Origin: Halopseudomonas salina
GTDB taxonomy: Bacteria; Pseudomonadota; Gammaproteobacteria; Pseudomonadales; Pseudomonadaceae
Reading direction: 5' to 3'
Assembly (NCBI RefSeq): GCF_008641105.1
Contig: NZ_VTTI01000008.1
Coordinates: 1 to 64,000 of the forward strand
Length of the DNA stretch: 64,000 nucleotides
Part shown: one piece after another, positions 44,990 through 54,303 of the stretch
Numbering within the stretch: the stretch's first letter is position 1
Layout: every line of letters starts with the position of its first letter
Program-made: the position numbers and the translations under genes
Notes under the pieces: generated by a model
Seen by the model: the letters and a program-made list of their open reading frames with translations, nothing else
Database searches by the model: none
Told to the model about the DNA's origin: nothing

Positions 44990-46018
44990 TTACATTTCCT
45001 GTACACAAGCAAGTCGCCGCCGATAGCGTTCGGGGCTGCTGCCGGTCCAGCGTCGAAAGGCTCTGTTGAACGCACTTTGCTCCGAAAAACCAAGCAGAAA
45101 GGCTATGTCCGTGGCACTCAAAGACGCATCGGCCAAATACTCGCTAGCCAACTGCTCACGGGTCTGGTCGAGCAACTGGCGCCAGCTAATATCCCGCTCA
45201 GCCAGACGCCGCTGCAAGCTGCGAACCGACAGATGCAGCAGAGCAGCGATGCGCTCCAGAGTTACCCGACCCTCTGGCAGGCAGCGAATCAGTGCCTGCT
45301 GTACCGAACGGTCTATCTCTCCCGCGTCTGGTGCTGCGCGCAGCAGCGCCTGGGCCTGACTATCCAGCAAAGCGCGCAGATAAGGGTCGCTGCCGGGTAG
45401 GCGCCTGTCGAGAGTTGCAACGGGCATGACAACCGCCGTTTCAGGCGCTGAAAAATACACCTGACAGGCAAAAAACGTATCGTAAGCCTGCCGTTCCAGC
45501 GGGTTATCCGGTGGCGCGAAGGCAAAGCTGACAGACTCAAGAACAAAGAGATTACCCAGCAAGCGGCGCTGAAAAGCTACCAAGGCTGCTATGGCAACGG
45601 TATCAGCGAGCTTGCCTGTGGAGGCCGAGGCCGGCCAACATAAACGGACATGCAATCGGTCCACCTCCACGGTTGCCAGGTTGGCACCATAGAACAGACG
45701 CTCATAACGGCGATAGGCTTGCATGGCCTCGCCCAGAGTAGCGCTAGACAGAATCAGATAGCCCAGTACCCCAAGATGGCGCGGCTCCACCAAAGCACCT
45801 ACAGCCAACGCCGGTGCAGTAAGCTCGGGCCGCATTTGCAGTACCTGTTCGAGTAACTCTGTCCACAGAGCCAAAGGTACTGTATCGGCCGGTCGACGAA
45901 TGCCGATCAATGCCCGCACACCTGGCGCGTAAAGCCTCTGATCATCTAGCCAGTCCGCCAACAGCTGGACCCATGCCCCGGTTACGCGCAACGGCGTCAT
46001 GATCAACTCACTGTCCAT
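44990..46018 (-). CDS. AraC-family transcriptional regulator
   Basis: A 342-residue regulator with an N-terminal arabinose-binding-domain-like region (PRHLGVLGYLILSSATLGEA at about residue 80) and a C-terminal AraC helix-turn-helix pair (RIAALLHLSVRSLQRRLAE; then ATDIAFLLGFSEQSAFNRAF). It resembles the OruR/ArgR-like AraC group of Pseudomonas. It is divergent from the fatty acid hydroxylase gene, and an inverted repeat overlaps its start codon, suggesting control of that gene and of itself. The start is ATG 46018 or, with a slightly better ribosome site, ATG 46000. Confidence 0.87.
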   Translation of the reverse strand: MDSELIMTPLRVTGAWVQLLADWLDDQRLYAPGVRALIGIRRPADTVPLALWTELLEQVLQMRPELTAPALAVGALVEPRHLGVLGYLILSSATLGEAMQAYRRYERLFYGANLATVEVDRLHVRLCWPASASTGKLADTVAIAALVAFQRRLLGNLFVLESVSFAFAPPDNPLERQAYDTFFACQVYFSAPETAVVMPVATLDRRLPGSDPYLRALLDSQAQALLRAAPDAGEIDRSVQQALIRCLPEGRVTLERIAALLHLSVRSLQRRLAERDISWRQLLDQTREQLASEYLADASLSATDIAFLLGFSEQSAFNRAFRRWTGSSPERYRRRLACVQEM

Positions 46019-46036
46019 TTGACGTATTGAGTCAAA
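46018..46036. promoter_or_regulatory. Inverted repeat, candidate operator for the AraC regulator
   Basis: TTTGAC-N7-GTCAAA is a perfect inverted repeat at the AraC start codon, and a further AAGTCAA half-site lies at 46050-46056. A -10-like TATACA (46059-46064) for the rightward gene has no matching -35, as expected for an activated promoter. Confidence 0.45.
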
Positions 46037-46116
46037 ATCATGGCATGAAAAGTCAATTTATACAGCCCCATCCGTAGCAGACTATGAACCACTCTTGCCT
46101 CCAGAGGGATACTCCC

Positions 46117-47103
46117 ATGAACTGGACTGCCGCCTTTAACAGCGTTTACGTCGATAGTGGTCTGGCCAGTCTGGTCAACCGTTTGCCCGCCTGGCTGGCC
46201 ATGGATGAGCGTCAGCTGGTTTTCATGCTGGCAACACCGGTCTTCATCGGTGTATTTGCCTGGGAATACTTCAAGATCCGCCATAACCCCCGCCTGGTGG
46301 ATGGCAAGGAATCAGTGCGTAATTTCATGCTCGGTGCCGGCTATCAGACTACCGAGCTTCTGTTTGCCGGATTGATCGCCTTTCCCGTTTATGCGCTGGC
46401 CTATCACCATCGGCTGTGGGACATCCCCCTTACGCCACTGACCGCCGTGCTGCTCTGGGTTCTGACTGATTTCTGCTTCTACTGGATGCACCGTTCATCC
46501 CACCGGGTGCGCTGGCTGTGGGCAGCGCATGTCACCCATCATTCCTCCGAACGCATGAATTTCTCCACCGCGATGCGTCAGAACGCCACCAACATCTTCA
46601 ACGGTGGCTGGCTGTTCTATGTGCCTCTGGCCCTGCTCGGCTTCAACCCGGTGTGGATCGGTGTGTGCTATGCGCTGTCGCTGGTATACCAGTTTTTCAT
46701 TCACACCACGCTGATCGGTCGACTGCACCCGGCCATCGAATACGTGCTCAACACCCCCAACCATCACCGGGTTCACCATGGACGCAATCCCGCTTACATC
46801 GATACCAACTACGGTGGCGTGTTCATCATCTTTGACCGACTGTTCGGTACCTTTGCGACCGAGCGGGCAGACCAGCCCATTCAATATGGCATCACCCGGC
46901 CCATTGGCGGCGACGGGCTCCTGATCAGCTGGTTGCATGAATACCGGGACATGTTTCGCGACATGGCTCGCAGCGGCCCACTGAGCCAACGGCTCGGGCA
47001 TCTATGGATGCCACCTGACTGGGAACGTGAGAGCTCCACGGACAGCTCGTCTGCCGCCCACCCCGAGGAAACCCGGCAGATAAAGCCGTCCCGCCCCGAG
47101 TGA
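46117..47103 (+). CDS. Fatty acid hydroxylase/sterol desaturase family protein
   Basis: A 328-residue integral membrane di-iron enzyme. The His boxes of the superfamily are present: HRSSH, HVTHH, and HHRVHH, plus the intervening helices. Substrate is unknown; bacterial members hydroxylate lipids, carotenoids or alkylglycerols. The start is ATG 46117 with AGAGGGA 8 nt upstream; an upstream in-frame ATG at 46084 lacks a site. It is divergent from an AraC regulator that probably controls it. Confidence 0.9.
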   Translation: MNWTAAFNSVYVDSGLASLVNRLPAWLAMDERQLVFMLATPVFIGVFAWEYFKIRHNPRLVDGKESVRNFMLGAGYQTTELLFAGLIAFPVYALAYHHRLWDIPLTPLTAVLLWVLTDFCFYWMHRSSHRVRWLWAAHVTHHSSERMNFSTAMRQNATNIFNGGWLFYVPLALLGFNPVWIGVCYALSLVYQFFIHTTLIGRLHPAIEYVLNTPNHHRVHHGRNPAYIDTNYGGVFIIFDRLFGTFATERADQPIQYGITRPIGGDGLLISWLHEYRDMFRDMARSGPLSQRLGHLWMPPDWERESSTDSSSAAHPEETRQIKPSRPE

Positions 47104-47121
47104 TAAGAAGGAAAAGCGAAT

Positions 47122-47535
47122 TCAGTCGCGGGGAATCGCGTAGGTACCTGTGGCATGAGCGACAGGCTCATCGGAGCCTTCTGAAAAGAGTGAAACCTCG
47201 CCGATCGCCAGGGTCTTGCCCACCTTGAGCAATGTACAGACACCCAGAATGTCCCGCCCCGCGACGGGTTTACGCAGGAAATTGATATTCAGGTTAGTAG
47301 TCACAGCCAGTGGGACAATACCGATACTGCCAAGAATTGCGGCGTACAGGGCCACATCGGCGGTTGCCATCATCACTGGCCCGGAGACCGTCCCGCCGGG
47401 CCGCAGCTCAGTTACGCCAACGCTGTGCCGCACCCGAGCCGAGCCTTTGCCCAGCTCTTCTACAAAGACCTTGGCCTGGGGAAATTCACGGCGGAAAAAA
47501 TCGTTGAGTTGTTCGACGCTTGGCTTGCCTGTCAT
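47122..47535 (-). CDS. PaaI-type hotdog-fold thioesterase
   Basis: A 137-residue acyl-CoA thioesterase of the PaaI/YdiI-like hotdog group. Conserved segments are RPGGTVSGPVMMATADVALY, where the Gly-rich loop and Asp participate in catalysis, and TTNLNINFLRKPVAGRDI. Substrate is unknown. It converges on the hydroxylase gene and is read alone. Well-formed and of normal length. Confidence 0.88.
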   Translation of the reverse strand: MTGKPSVEQLNDFFRREFPQAKVFVEELGKGSARVRHSVGVTELRPGGTVSGPVMMATADVALYAAILGSIGIVPLAVTTNLNINFLRKPVAGRDILGVCTLLKVGKTLAIGEVSLFSEGSDEPVAHATGTYAIPRD

Positions 47536-47671
47536 GCTTTACTCCGTGCCTGATTGAGGTAGATCACAGCATGCACAGAGTCCATTCCGCACGCCAGACC
47601 CTGCCCCTCTGCTGGCAGATCAGACCTTCTGGCTGGCGGCTATAGCGTGACAATGATTCTCGTCGAGCAGA

Positions 47672-48031
47672 TCACCACCTCGAACAGTCGACGGGGGACG
47701 CATCCGGCACATTGGCAAGGGCCTCGAAACCCAGAGCACGGGCGAGCTGTAGATGCTCTGGGGCGATCTGGAAGATACCTATCCTGCCGTCCGGGGAGCC
47801 GCACATCGCCGTATACATGTTACCGTCCGTCCCGCAGGTGGCCGCAGAAAACGGAATGTCAGCATCCCCCAGCAGCTGCTGCATTTCCTCAAGCTTCATG
47901 CCGTCGTCCCGGCACTGGGTAGATCCCGAATCCAGATAGATTCCGACTTCTCCAACCAAGTCTGTAGACCCCGCCTGGCTGCAACCCGAGAGTGCCAGCA
48001 AGGAGCCCGCGAGCAAGGTGCGCATGTGCAT
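47672..48031 (-). CDS. Putative lipoprotein of unknown function
   Basis: A 119-residue predicted lipoprotein with leader MRTLLAGSLLALSGC (lipobox LSGC). The mature part holds four Cys residues (about residues 40, 66, 77 and 116), which could form two disulfides. I start at ATG 48031, with GAGGA 7 nt upstream. I do not recognise the family. Confidence 0.7.
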   Translation of the reverse strand: MHMRTLLAGSLLALSGCSQAGSTDLVGEVGIYLDSGSTQCRDDGMKLEEMQQLLGDADIPFSAATCGTDGNMYTAMCGSPDGRIGIFQIAPEHLQLARALGFEALANVPDASPVDCSRW

Positions 48032-48184
48032 GTTCACATCCTCAAAAGGACGTACGCGTCGATACACGTACAGTTAATTTGTAACACATGCCGGCGCGAT
48101 AGGCTGCGTAGTTCCCTTAAGCTGTCATACCCAGGGTGCTCACCCAGTTTCCTTCCAAGCACCTTCAACCAGAGGAGCGAATCC

Positions 48185-48361
48185 ATGTTCGGCTTGTTCA
48201 AGTCAGATCCGGCAAAAAAATTGCGCAAGGAATATAACGCCAAGCTGGAGGCCGCAATGAAAGCCCAGCGTAACGGCGACATCCGCACCTACTCGATGCT
48301 TACCCAGGAAGCCGATGCCCTATGGCGCGAGCTTGAACCCCTGGAAAAGGCCGGACGCTGA
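48185..48361 (+). CDS. DUF6435 family small protein
   Basis: A 58-residue, highly charged helical protein beginning MFGLFKSDPAKKLRKEYNA, a pattern I recall from DUF6435 proteins of marine gammaproteobacteria. It has an AGAGGAG ribosome site at good distance from the ATG. A longer in-frame opening exists upstream (to 47753) but overlaps the lipoprotein gene on the other strand. Function unknown. Confidence 0.8.
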   Translation: MFGLFKSDPAKKLRKEYNAKLEAAMKAQRNGDIRTYSMLTQEADALWRELEPLEKAGR

Positions 48362-48602
48362 TAAGACCGGCAAACAAGCAATCTGTTCAAGACATCATTA
48401 TTCACCATCGGGGAACACTTGTGCGTTTAAACTCTGACTGTCGGTCGTGCGTGATATCCGCCCGCGGGGTCTTGCTGTGCAGTGGACATGGCGATGCTTC
48501 AGCCACGGCCCTTCGAATTTCCGCCTAGCCGGCAATTAGGTCGAGGCACGGACTTGCGTGTAACCTGACCCAGAACCGCCTTCGACAGACCAGGAGTAAC
48601 TG

Positions 48603-49256
48603 ATGAAAACCCTGCAGATAGACATCGTATCCGACATTGCTTGTCCCTGGTGCGCGATAGGTTATGCGCGGTTGGAACAGGCAATGTCCAGCCTCGCGGG
48701 TGAACTGACGTTTCAGGTGGAGTGGCACGCCTTCGAGCTCAACCCGGACAAGGCATCCGACGGCGAGCCAATCCTGCAGGCCCTAAGCCGCAAGTACGGT
48801 CGCAGCGTAGAGGAAATGGAAGCCGCACAACGCAATATGATGGGTATAGCCGAGGGCCTGGGTCTGAACTTCAGCAAGATGCAGGAGCGCTTTACCTGCA
48901 ACACCTTCGATGCCCACCGTTTAGTGAAATGGGCAGGGGAGCAGAATCGCCAGACGGATATGAAAATGGCGTTGTTTGATGCGTACTTTGGTCATGCTGC
49001 AGATATTTCTGACATTCAGGTGTTGATTGACTGCGCAGAATCAATAGGTCTGGACGGTTCCAAGGCCAGAGAAATACTCGCATCAGATGCCTTTGCCGAG
49101 CCCGTAAGAGCAGACGAAGCCTTGTACCAACAATCTGGCGTGTCAGCCGTACCTGCATTCATTATCAACAACCGGCACCTGATTTCCGGAGCTCAGGAAC
49201 CCGAAACACTGGTCAACGCCTTTCGTGAAATCGCAACTCGGGGGCCCGATACCTGA
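48603..49256 (+). CDS. DsbA-family oxidoreductase (FrnE-like)
   Basis: A 217-residue cytoplasmic thioredoxin-fold protein. The active-site motif CPWC sits at residues 15-18 (DIVSDIACPWCAIGYARLE), followed by the helical insertion and the cis-Pro loop SAVPAFIINN typical of the 2-hydroxychromene-2-carboxylate isomerase/FrnE group. There is no signal peptide. It probably acts in thiol-disulfide exchange under oxidative stress. The substrate is unknown. Confidence 0.88.
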   Translation: MKTLQIDIVSDIACPWCAIGYARLEQAMSSLAGELTFQVEWHAFELNPDKASDGEPILQALSRKYGRSVEEMEAAQRNMMGIAEGLGLNFSKMQERFTCNTFDAHRLVKWAGEQNRQTDMKMALFDAYFGHAADISDIQVLIDCAESIGLDGSKAREILASDAFAEPVRADEALYQQSGVSAVPAFIINNRHLISGAQEPETLVNAFREIATRGPDT

Positions 49257-49325
49257 GAAAGGAATCGGGAGGAATTACAAGTTCAGTGAGCATGAAAAAA
49301 GTACGGTGAAGAGAAGCGCAGAGAG

Positions 49326-49622
49326 TCAGTTCAGAGAGTCACTGATCAGCATTCCATGCAGCACATAACACACGCGCGTGTTTCGCTGAAGGGTCAGCGG
49401 ATTGCGCTTGGCGATCACCCAGCCCTCATCGAGCAAATGGTCAATGTGACAGCGCAGCTCATTCAGTTTCCGCTGTTTACGGTCTGGCAGCTCGACGACT
49501 TCAATTCCTTCAACGAGCCCAGTTACCAGCGCTTCGCTGACGTGCAAGGGATCTGTACCAGCTACTCTGGCTTGTGCATTAAAAGGCCCAGCAACCGCCA
49601 AAGGTTGATTACGCATCTGCAT
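49326..49622 (-). CDS. Hypothetical protein
   Basis: A 98-residue soluble protein with no family I recognise. The C-terminal half (KLNELRCHIDHLLDEGWVI, then a beta-like KRNPLTLQRNTRVCYVLHG) has a helix-then-strand pattern that could be a winged-helix fold, but this is guesswork. GAGAG lies 8 nt before the ATG that encodes Met3. The opposite strand is also open, so coding status is uncertain. Confidence 0.45.
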   Translation of the reverse strand: MQMRNQPLAVAGPFNAQARVAGTDPLHVSEALVTGLVEGIEVVELPDRKQRKLNELRCHIDHLLDEGWVIAKRNPLTLQRNTRVCYVLHGMLISDSLN

Positions 49623-49833
49623 TGCTCTCTGTGGATTAACTCTGGCCGCATCCTGCGAAAATCAAATATCTTAAGCTTGTAGGTAACTGACAGCATCCTG
49701 TTGAAGGCTACACTTGGACTGCAGCTTGATCAATTCCTGCGCCAGCAATCCGGACGGACCGCCTCTTTTTACTGACCAGCAGTATCTGTTCTCACACCGT
49801 CTGCCATGGCGCCTACAGGAGTTTCGCGACCTT

Positions 49834-50424
49834 ATGCACAGAATATTCACTTACACTTTGCCAGCCGCGATCGCTGTTCTGGGCCTGTTTGTTTTTATTG
49901 CGCAAGACTCGCCAGTCACAGAGACCACCTCAGACCTGCCGGCGCTGTATACGACCAGAGTGTCGCAACAGAAACTGAAGCCGGCCTCACTCCAGATACC
50001 GGTTCCCGGCGTCGCCTTTGAGGACTTGCGAGACAGTTATCTGGATCAGCGTGGCGGAGATCAGCCCCATGAAGCCATTGACATAATGGGCTCCACGGGC
50101 ACACCCGTAGTTGCTGTTGGTGACGGCAAAATCATCAAGCTGTTTGACAGCGTACCGGGCGGCCTGACCATCTACCAGTTCGATGTAGCCGAAGAGCTGG
50201 CATACTATTACGCGCATCTGGACCGGTATGCAGCCAATCTGAGTGAGGGGCAGTACGTACATCGCGGAGATCTGATCGGTTATGTCGGCGCCACCGGGAA
50301 CGCTGATCCCGATGCCCCTCACCTGCATTTCGCCATTTTTGAATTGGGTCCAGAAAAACAGTGGTGGAAAGGCACGCCGGTCAATCCCTATCCCCTGTTC
50401 AAACCCCTCGGGTCAGTACCCTAG
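49834..50424 (+). CDS. M23-family peptidase, membrane-anchored
   Basis: A 196-residue LytM-type metallopeptidase. An N-terminal membrane anchor or signal ([18 protein letters not shown]) precedes the M23 domain, with zinc-site HEAIDI (H-x3-D), the GKI...YYAHLDRY region, and HLHF. It probably cleaves peptidoglycan crosslinks or regulates another such enzyme in the periplasm. The start ATG 49834 lacks a close ribosome site; ATG 49806 is out of frame. A PPOX-family gene follows after 25 nt. Confidence 0.88.
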   Translation: MHRIFTYTLPAAIAVLGLFVFIAQDSPVTETTSDLPALYTTRVSQQKLKPASLQIPVPGVAFEDLRDSYLDQRGGDQPHEAIDIMGSTGTPVVAVGDGKIIKLFDSVPGGLTIYQFDVAEELAYYYAHLDRYAANLSEGQYVHRGDLIGYVGATGNADPDAPHLHFAIFELGPEKQWWKGTPVNPYPLFKPLGSVP

Positions 50425-50449
50425 CAGTCACGCAGACAAGGAGCAGCAC

Positions 50450-51004
50450 ATGGAACAATTCAAGGAGCTGAACAATAAACTGATGGATTTCATTCGCGCC
50501 CAGCACCTTTTTTTTGTGGGTACAGCCGGCGCTGAAGGACTGGTCAACGTCTCACCAAAAGGGCTGGACAGTCTGCGAATCGTCAATCCTTCTGAGGTTG
50601 CCTGGCTGAACCTGACCGGGAGCGGCAACGAGTCCGCCGCCCACGTACTCGAAAACGGCCGTATGACCATCATGTTCTGCTCCTTTGACAAACAGCCCTT
50701 GATACTGCGCCTGTATGGCGAGGCAGAGGTCGTACATCCGCGAAACCAGGCATGGAAATCTCTGTCGGAGCTGTTTCCACCCCACCCCGGTGCCCGCCAG
50801 GTGTTCCGGCTGCGTATTTCGTTGATAACAACGTCCTGTGGCTATGCGGTACCCCATTATGATTTCCAGGGTGAGCGCGCCACCCTGACCAGGTGGGCGG
50901 AGAAGCGCGGCGAGCATGGGGTTGAGCAGTACTGGCGTGAAAAAAACCAGCTCAGTCTGGACGGCAAGATCACCGGAATTCTACCCGGTCAAAGCAATTT
51001 GTAA
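50450..51004 (+). CDS. Pyridoxamine 5'-phosphate oxidase family protein
   Basis: A 184-residue split-barrel flavin-binding protein of the PPOX class. Features are FVGTAGAEGLVNVSPKGLDS (about residue 21), ENGRMTIMFCSFD and ILRLYGEAEVVHP. It is a general flavin or heme-handling fold and does not imply vitamin B6 synthesis. The start is ATG 50450 with AAGGAG 6 nt upstream; the frame is open further upstream inside the M23 gene. Cofactor and substrate are unknown. Confidence 0.85.
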   Translation: MEQFKELNNKLMDFIRAQHLFFVGTAGAEGLVNVSPKGLDSLRIVNPSEVAWLNLTGSGNESAAHVLENGRMTIMFCSFDKQPLILRLYGEAEVVHPRNQAWKSLSELFPPHPGARQVFRLRISLITTSCGYAVPHYDFQGERATLTRWAEKRGEHGVEQYWREKNQLSLDGKITGILPGQSNL

Positions 51005-51076
51005 GCATTCAGGCCTGCTGAACTTTTGTTCATTGGCGCCAGTTCGTCCATCATGGGCAATGAATCAAGAGCTTCA

Positions 51077-51097
51077 TAATGCGATGTAGCCGCATTA
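51077..51097. promoter_or_regulatory. Inverted repeat upstream of gabT
   Basis: TAATGCG-N7-CGCATTA is a perfect 7-bp inverted repeat in the 255-bp gap before the aminotransferase gene. Its size and symmetry fit a dimeric repressor or activator site. No regulator gene is adjacent. Confidence 0.35.
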
Positions 51098-51259
51098 AAG
51101 CCAGCATCAAGCTGCCCCGGCAGGCTGAACTTTCGCCGCCGAGGGCTTTTCACAACAGGAACGAGGCCAGGGTTTACCCCCGAGCAGAGTTGCCTTAAGC
51201 AGTTATTCGAGGGCCCACCTCGTCCCGCTGAAACGATTTCAAACGATGGAGACGACACA

Positions 51260-52537
51260 GTGAACAATGCCGAATTGCAAGCGCTCAAAGAACGTTACGT
51301 GGCAGCAGGCGCTGCCAGCCCGAACAAACAGTTCGCCGCCCACGCGACCAATGCTGAGATATGGGATGCTGACGGCAAGCGCATGATCGATTTTGCCGGA
51401 GGCATTGGCGTTTTGAACGTAGGTCACCGCCACCCCAAGGTCGTTGCCGCGGTAAAAGCGCAACTGGATTTGCTGATGCATACCTGCCAGACGGTCATGC
51501 CCTACGAGGGCTACGTCAAGGTTGCCCAGAAGCTTAGCGAGATCAGCCCGGTTCGTGGCCACGGTAAGGTGATGCTGGCCAACTCCGGGGCCGAAGCCCT
51601 GGAAAATGCGGTCAAAATCGCCCGCGCTGCTACGGGACGCACCAACATCATCTGCTTTGACGGCGGCTATCATGGCCGTACCTTCATGACCATGGCGATG
51701 AACGGCAAGGTCAAACCCTACCAGGACGACTTCGGCCCCATGCCGGGCACCGTGTTCCGGGCCCCCTACCCGGTCGCCTATCATGGCGTGAGTGAGGAGG
51801 AAGCGCTGCGTGGCCTGCGTATGACGCTACGCACGGATAGTGCCCCGGAAAGCACCGCCGCGATTTTCATTGAGCCGGTACTGGGTGAAGGTGGCTTTTA
51901 TGCGGCCTCCCCCACCTTCCTCAAGGCTATTCGCGAGATCTGCGATGAGCATGGCATCCTGATGGTTGTCGACGAAGTGCAAAGCGGTTTCGGGCGGACT
52001 GGCAAGATGTTCGCAATCGAACACAGTGGTGTCGAGCCGGACATGATCACCATGGCCAAAAGTATGGCCGACGGCATGCCAATCTCGGCAGTGGTGGGTA
52101 CCGACAAAATCATGGACAGCTCCGGACCCAACTCGCTGGGCGGCACCTACACCGGTAGTCCCGTTTCCTGCGCAGCGGTGATGGCCGTCATGGACATTTT
52201 CGAAAGCGAGGACATTCTAGGCAGAGCCAACAAGCTTGGCGAAAAGCTGGCCAAACGATTTGCCAAATGGCAGGCAGAGTTCGAGTTCGTCGACAACTCG
52301 CGCAACCTCGGCGCAATGGCCGCGTTCGAATTGGTAGCGGACAAGACCAGTCGCACACCCCGTGCAGATCTGGCCGCAGCAATCACTGCCAAGGCCAAGG
52401 AAAATGGACTGATACTGCTTGCGTGCGGCATGCATGCGAACTCGATCCGCTTCCTGATGCCTGTCACTATCGAGGATGAAGTGCTGGAGGAAGGCCTGGA
52501 TATTATCGAGAAGATTCTCGGCGAACTCCCCGCCTGA
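51260..52537 (+). CDS. gabT: 4-aminobutyrate aminotransferase
   Basis: Class III PLP-dependent aminotransferase that moves the amino group of GABA (or a similar omega-amine) to 2-oxoglutarate. The 425-residue protein shows NSGAEALENAVKIAR, GGYHGRT, EPVLGEGGFY, VVDEVQSGFGRTG and the Schiff-base Lys in MAKSMADGMP. Start is GTG with GGAGA upstream. No succinate semialdehyde dehydrogenase (gabD) is next to it, so 5-aminovalerate or other omega-amines are also possible. An intrinsic terminator follows. Confidence 0.9.
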   Translation: MNNAELQALKERYVAAGAASPNKQFAAHATNAEIWDADGKRMIDFAGGIGVLNVGHRHPKVVAAVKAQLDLLMHTCQTVMPYEGYVKVAQKLSEISPVRGHGKVMLANSGAEALENAVKIARAATGRTNIICFDGGYHGRTFMTMAMNGKVKPYQDDFGPMPGTVFRAPYPVAYHGVSEEEALRGLRMTLRTDSAPESTAAIFIEPVLGEGGFYAASPTFLKAIREICDEHGILMVVDEVQSGFGRTGKMFAIEHSGVEPDMITMAKSMADGMPISAVVGTDKIMDSSGPNSLGGTYTGSPVSCAAVMAVMDIFESEDILGRANKLGEKLAKRFAKWQAEFEFVDNSRNLGAMAAFELVADKTSRTPRADLAAAITAKAKENGLILLACGMHANSIRFLMPVTIEDEVLEEGLDIIEKILGELPA

Positions 52538-52555
52538 TGTAAGGCAAAACCTGAG

Positions 52556-52584
52556 AAACCGCGGCGATTGCCGCGGTTTTTTTT
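52556..52584 (+). terminator. Rho-independent terminator of gabT
   Basis: A 10-bp GC-rich stem (52556-52565 with 52570-52579) with a 4-nt loop runs into eight T residues (52577-52584). It separates gabT from the convergent selO gene. Confidence 0.92.
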
Positions 52585-52610
52585 GCCCAATGCTTTGCCA
52601 TCGCCAAAAC

Positions 52611-54101
52611 TCAGGTACCGCAGAACGTCGCATACACCCTTTGCTCCGGCGTGGGTGGCAAGGCGTAGCGGGCATCCTGGCTGCGATATTCAAAGGGACT
52701 GGCCAGTCGATCGATCAGATCATGGAACGGTTGTAAATCGCCCTCATCCTCGGCCGCACGAATAACCTCCTCAACCAGATGATTCCGCGCGATGTAAGCG
52801 GGATTCAGCGCCAGCATCTGCTGCTGGCGTTCTGTGGAAGATAGCGGCTGCTGCTCAAGCGCCAGCCGCCATTTTTCTTGCCATGGCGCAAACGACTCCG
52901 GCAACTGGAAAATATCAGCCACGCTGTCACCCTCGCCCCCTCCCTGGGGACCGACCAATTCGGATAATCGACGGAAAGTCAGTGTGTAATCAGTACCGGC
53001 AGCTTTCATTAGTTCAAGCAGCTCTTCAACCAATGCGATGCTGCCTTCGTCGCTCGAAGCCAGCCCCAGCTTGCGTGCCATCAGATCGTGGTAGGCCCTC
53101 TGGTAAAGGCTTACATAGTCATCGATGGCCTGCTGCGCAGCCTGCACGGCAATCTCTTCATCCTTGTCGAGCAGCGGTAGCAGTGCCCGGGCCAACCATG
53201 CAAGATTCCACTGTCCTATTCCCGGCTGATTCACGTAGGCATAGCGTCCACCCCGGTCGATCGAACTGAAGACCGTTTCGGGGTGGTACGCGTCCATGAA
53301 AGCGCAGGGGCCGTAATCGATGGTTTCGCCGGAAACCAGCATATTGTCGGTATTCATCACCCCATGAATGAATCCCAGCTGCTGCCAATGGGCAATGAGC
53401 GTTGCCTGACTGGCAATCACGGCCTGCAATAAAGCCACGTAGGGGCGCTCTGCCTCTGCAGCCTCAGGGTAATGCCGCGTGATAACGTGATCGGCCAGAA
53501 TCTGTACGGCCTCGATATCGTCCATACCGGCAAAATACTGAAAGGTCCCTATGCGAATGTGACTGCTGCATATGCGTGTGAGAACGCCCCCGGGCTGAGG
53601 ATGGTCACGCATGACCTGCTCGCCAGTCGTCACGGCAGCGAGACTGCGTGAAGTAGGCACACCCAGCGCAGCCATCGCCTCGCTCACGACATATTCGCGC
53701 AGTACCGGTCCCAGGGGTGCACGTCCATCGCCCCCACGCGCAAAGGGTGTGCGTCCCGCCCCTTTGAGCTGCATATCATAACGCTGCCCATCGACAGCCA
53801 TCACTTCCCCCAGAAGCACTGCGCGCCCATCCCCCAGGCGCGGGTTCCAGTTGCCAAACTGATGGCCTGCATAAGCAGTGGCGATCGGCACGGAACCGGG
53901 TGCAATTTTGTTGCCTGCCAACACCTGCAACCCCTCTGGCGAGGTGAGCCAGTCTGCGGAAATGCCCAGTTCCGCCGCCAGGGCGCGATTGATACGGATA
54001 AGCTCTGGCGCTCGTACCGGCGTCGGTTTCTGCCTGGCGTAGAAGCGCTCCGGCAAAGCCGTGTAGCTGTTATCGAACCTGGGGCTATCGAGCTGACTCA
54101 T
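52611..54101 (-). CDS. selO: Protein adenylyltransferase SelO (YdiU family)
   Basis: Pseudokinase-fold enzyme that AMPylates proteins, linked to redox stress. The 496-residue protein has the family hallmarks YAGHQFGNWNPRLGDGRA, QLKGAGRTPFARGGDGRA, HGVMNTDNM and the metal-binding DYGPCAFMD. The C-terminus ends FCGT, with the conserved Cys replacing selenocysteine of animal SelO. I start at ATG 54101 with GGAG 6 nt upstream; the frame extends to 54206 but without support. Confidence 0.95.
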   Translation of the reverse strand: MSQLDSPRFDNSYTALPERFYARQKPTPVRAPELIRINRALAAELGISADWLTSPEGLQVLAGNKIAPGSVPIATAYAGHQFGNWNPRLGDGRAVLLGEVMAVDGQRYDMQLKGAGRTPFARGGDGRAPLGPVLREYVVSEAMAALGVPTSRSLAAVTTGEQVMRDHPQPGGVLTRICSSHIRIGTFQYFAGMDDIEAVQILADHVITRHYPEAAEAERPYVALLQAVIASQATLIAHWQQLGFIHGVMNTDNMLVSGETIDYGPCAFMDAYHPETVFSSIDRGGRYAYVNQPGIGQWNLAWLARALLPLLDKDEEIAVQAAQQAIDDYVSLYQRAYHDLMARKLGLASSDEGSIALVEELLELMKAAGTDYTLTFRRLSELVGPQGGGEGDSVADIFQLPESFAPWQEKWRLALEQQPLSSTERQQQMLALNPAYIARNHLVEEVIRAAEDEGDLQPFHDLIDRLASPFEYRSQDARYALPPTPEQRVYATFCGT

Positions 54102-54303
54102 TGGCTGCTCCGCTGACAAAATGAACTGACAGGATACGTGAATGTCGATACCGGGAATAAGTCCGGCTACTGCTGTTTGTGACTGACCCTGATGGCAAGG
54201 GTTCATCTGCTCTCAGTCGAGTCGCAAAATCCCCGTGAACTTCCTATGCTCTGGGCAGCGACTTTACTTACCCCACCCCTGACAGCCGGAGATATCCATC
54301 CAT

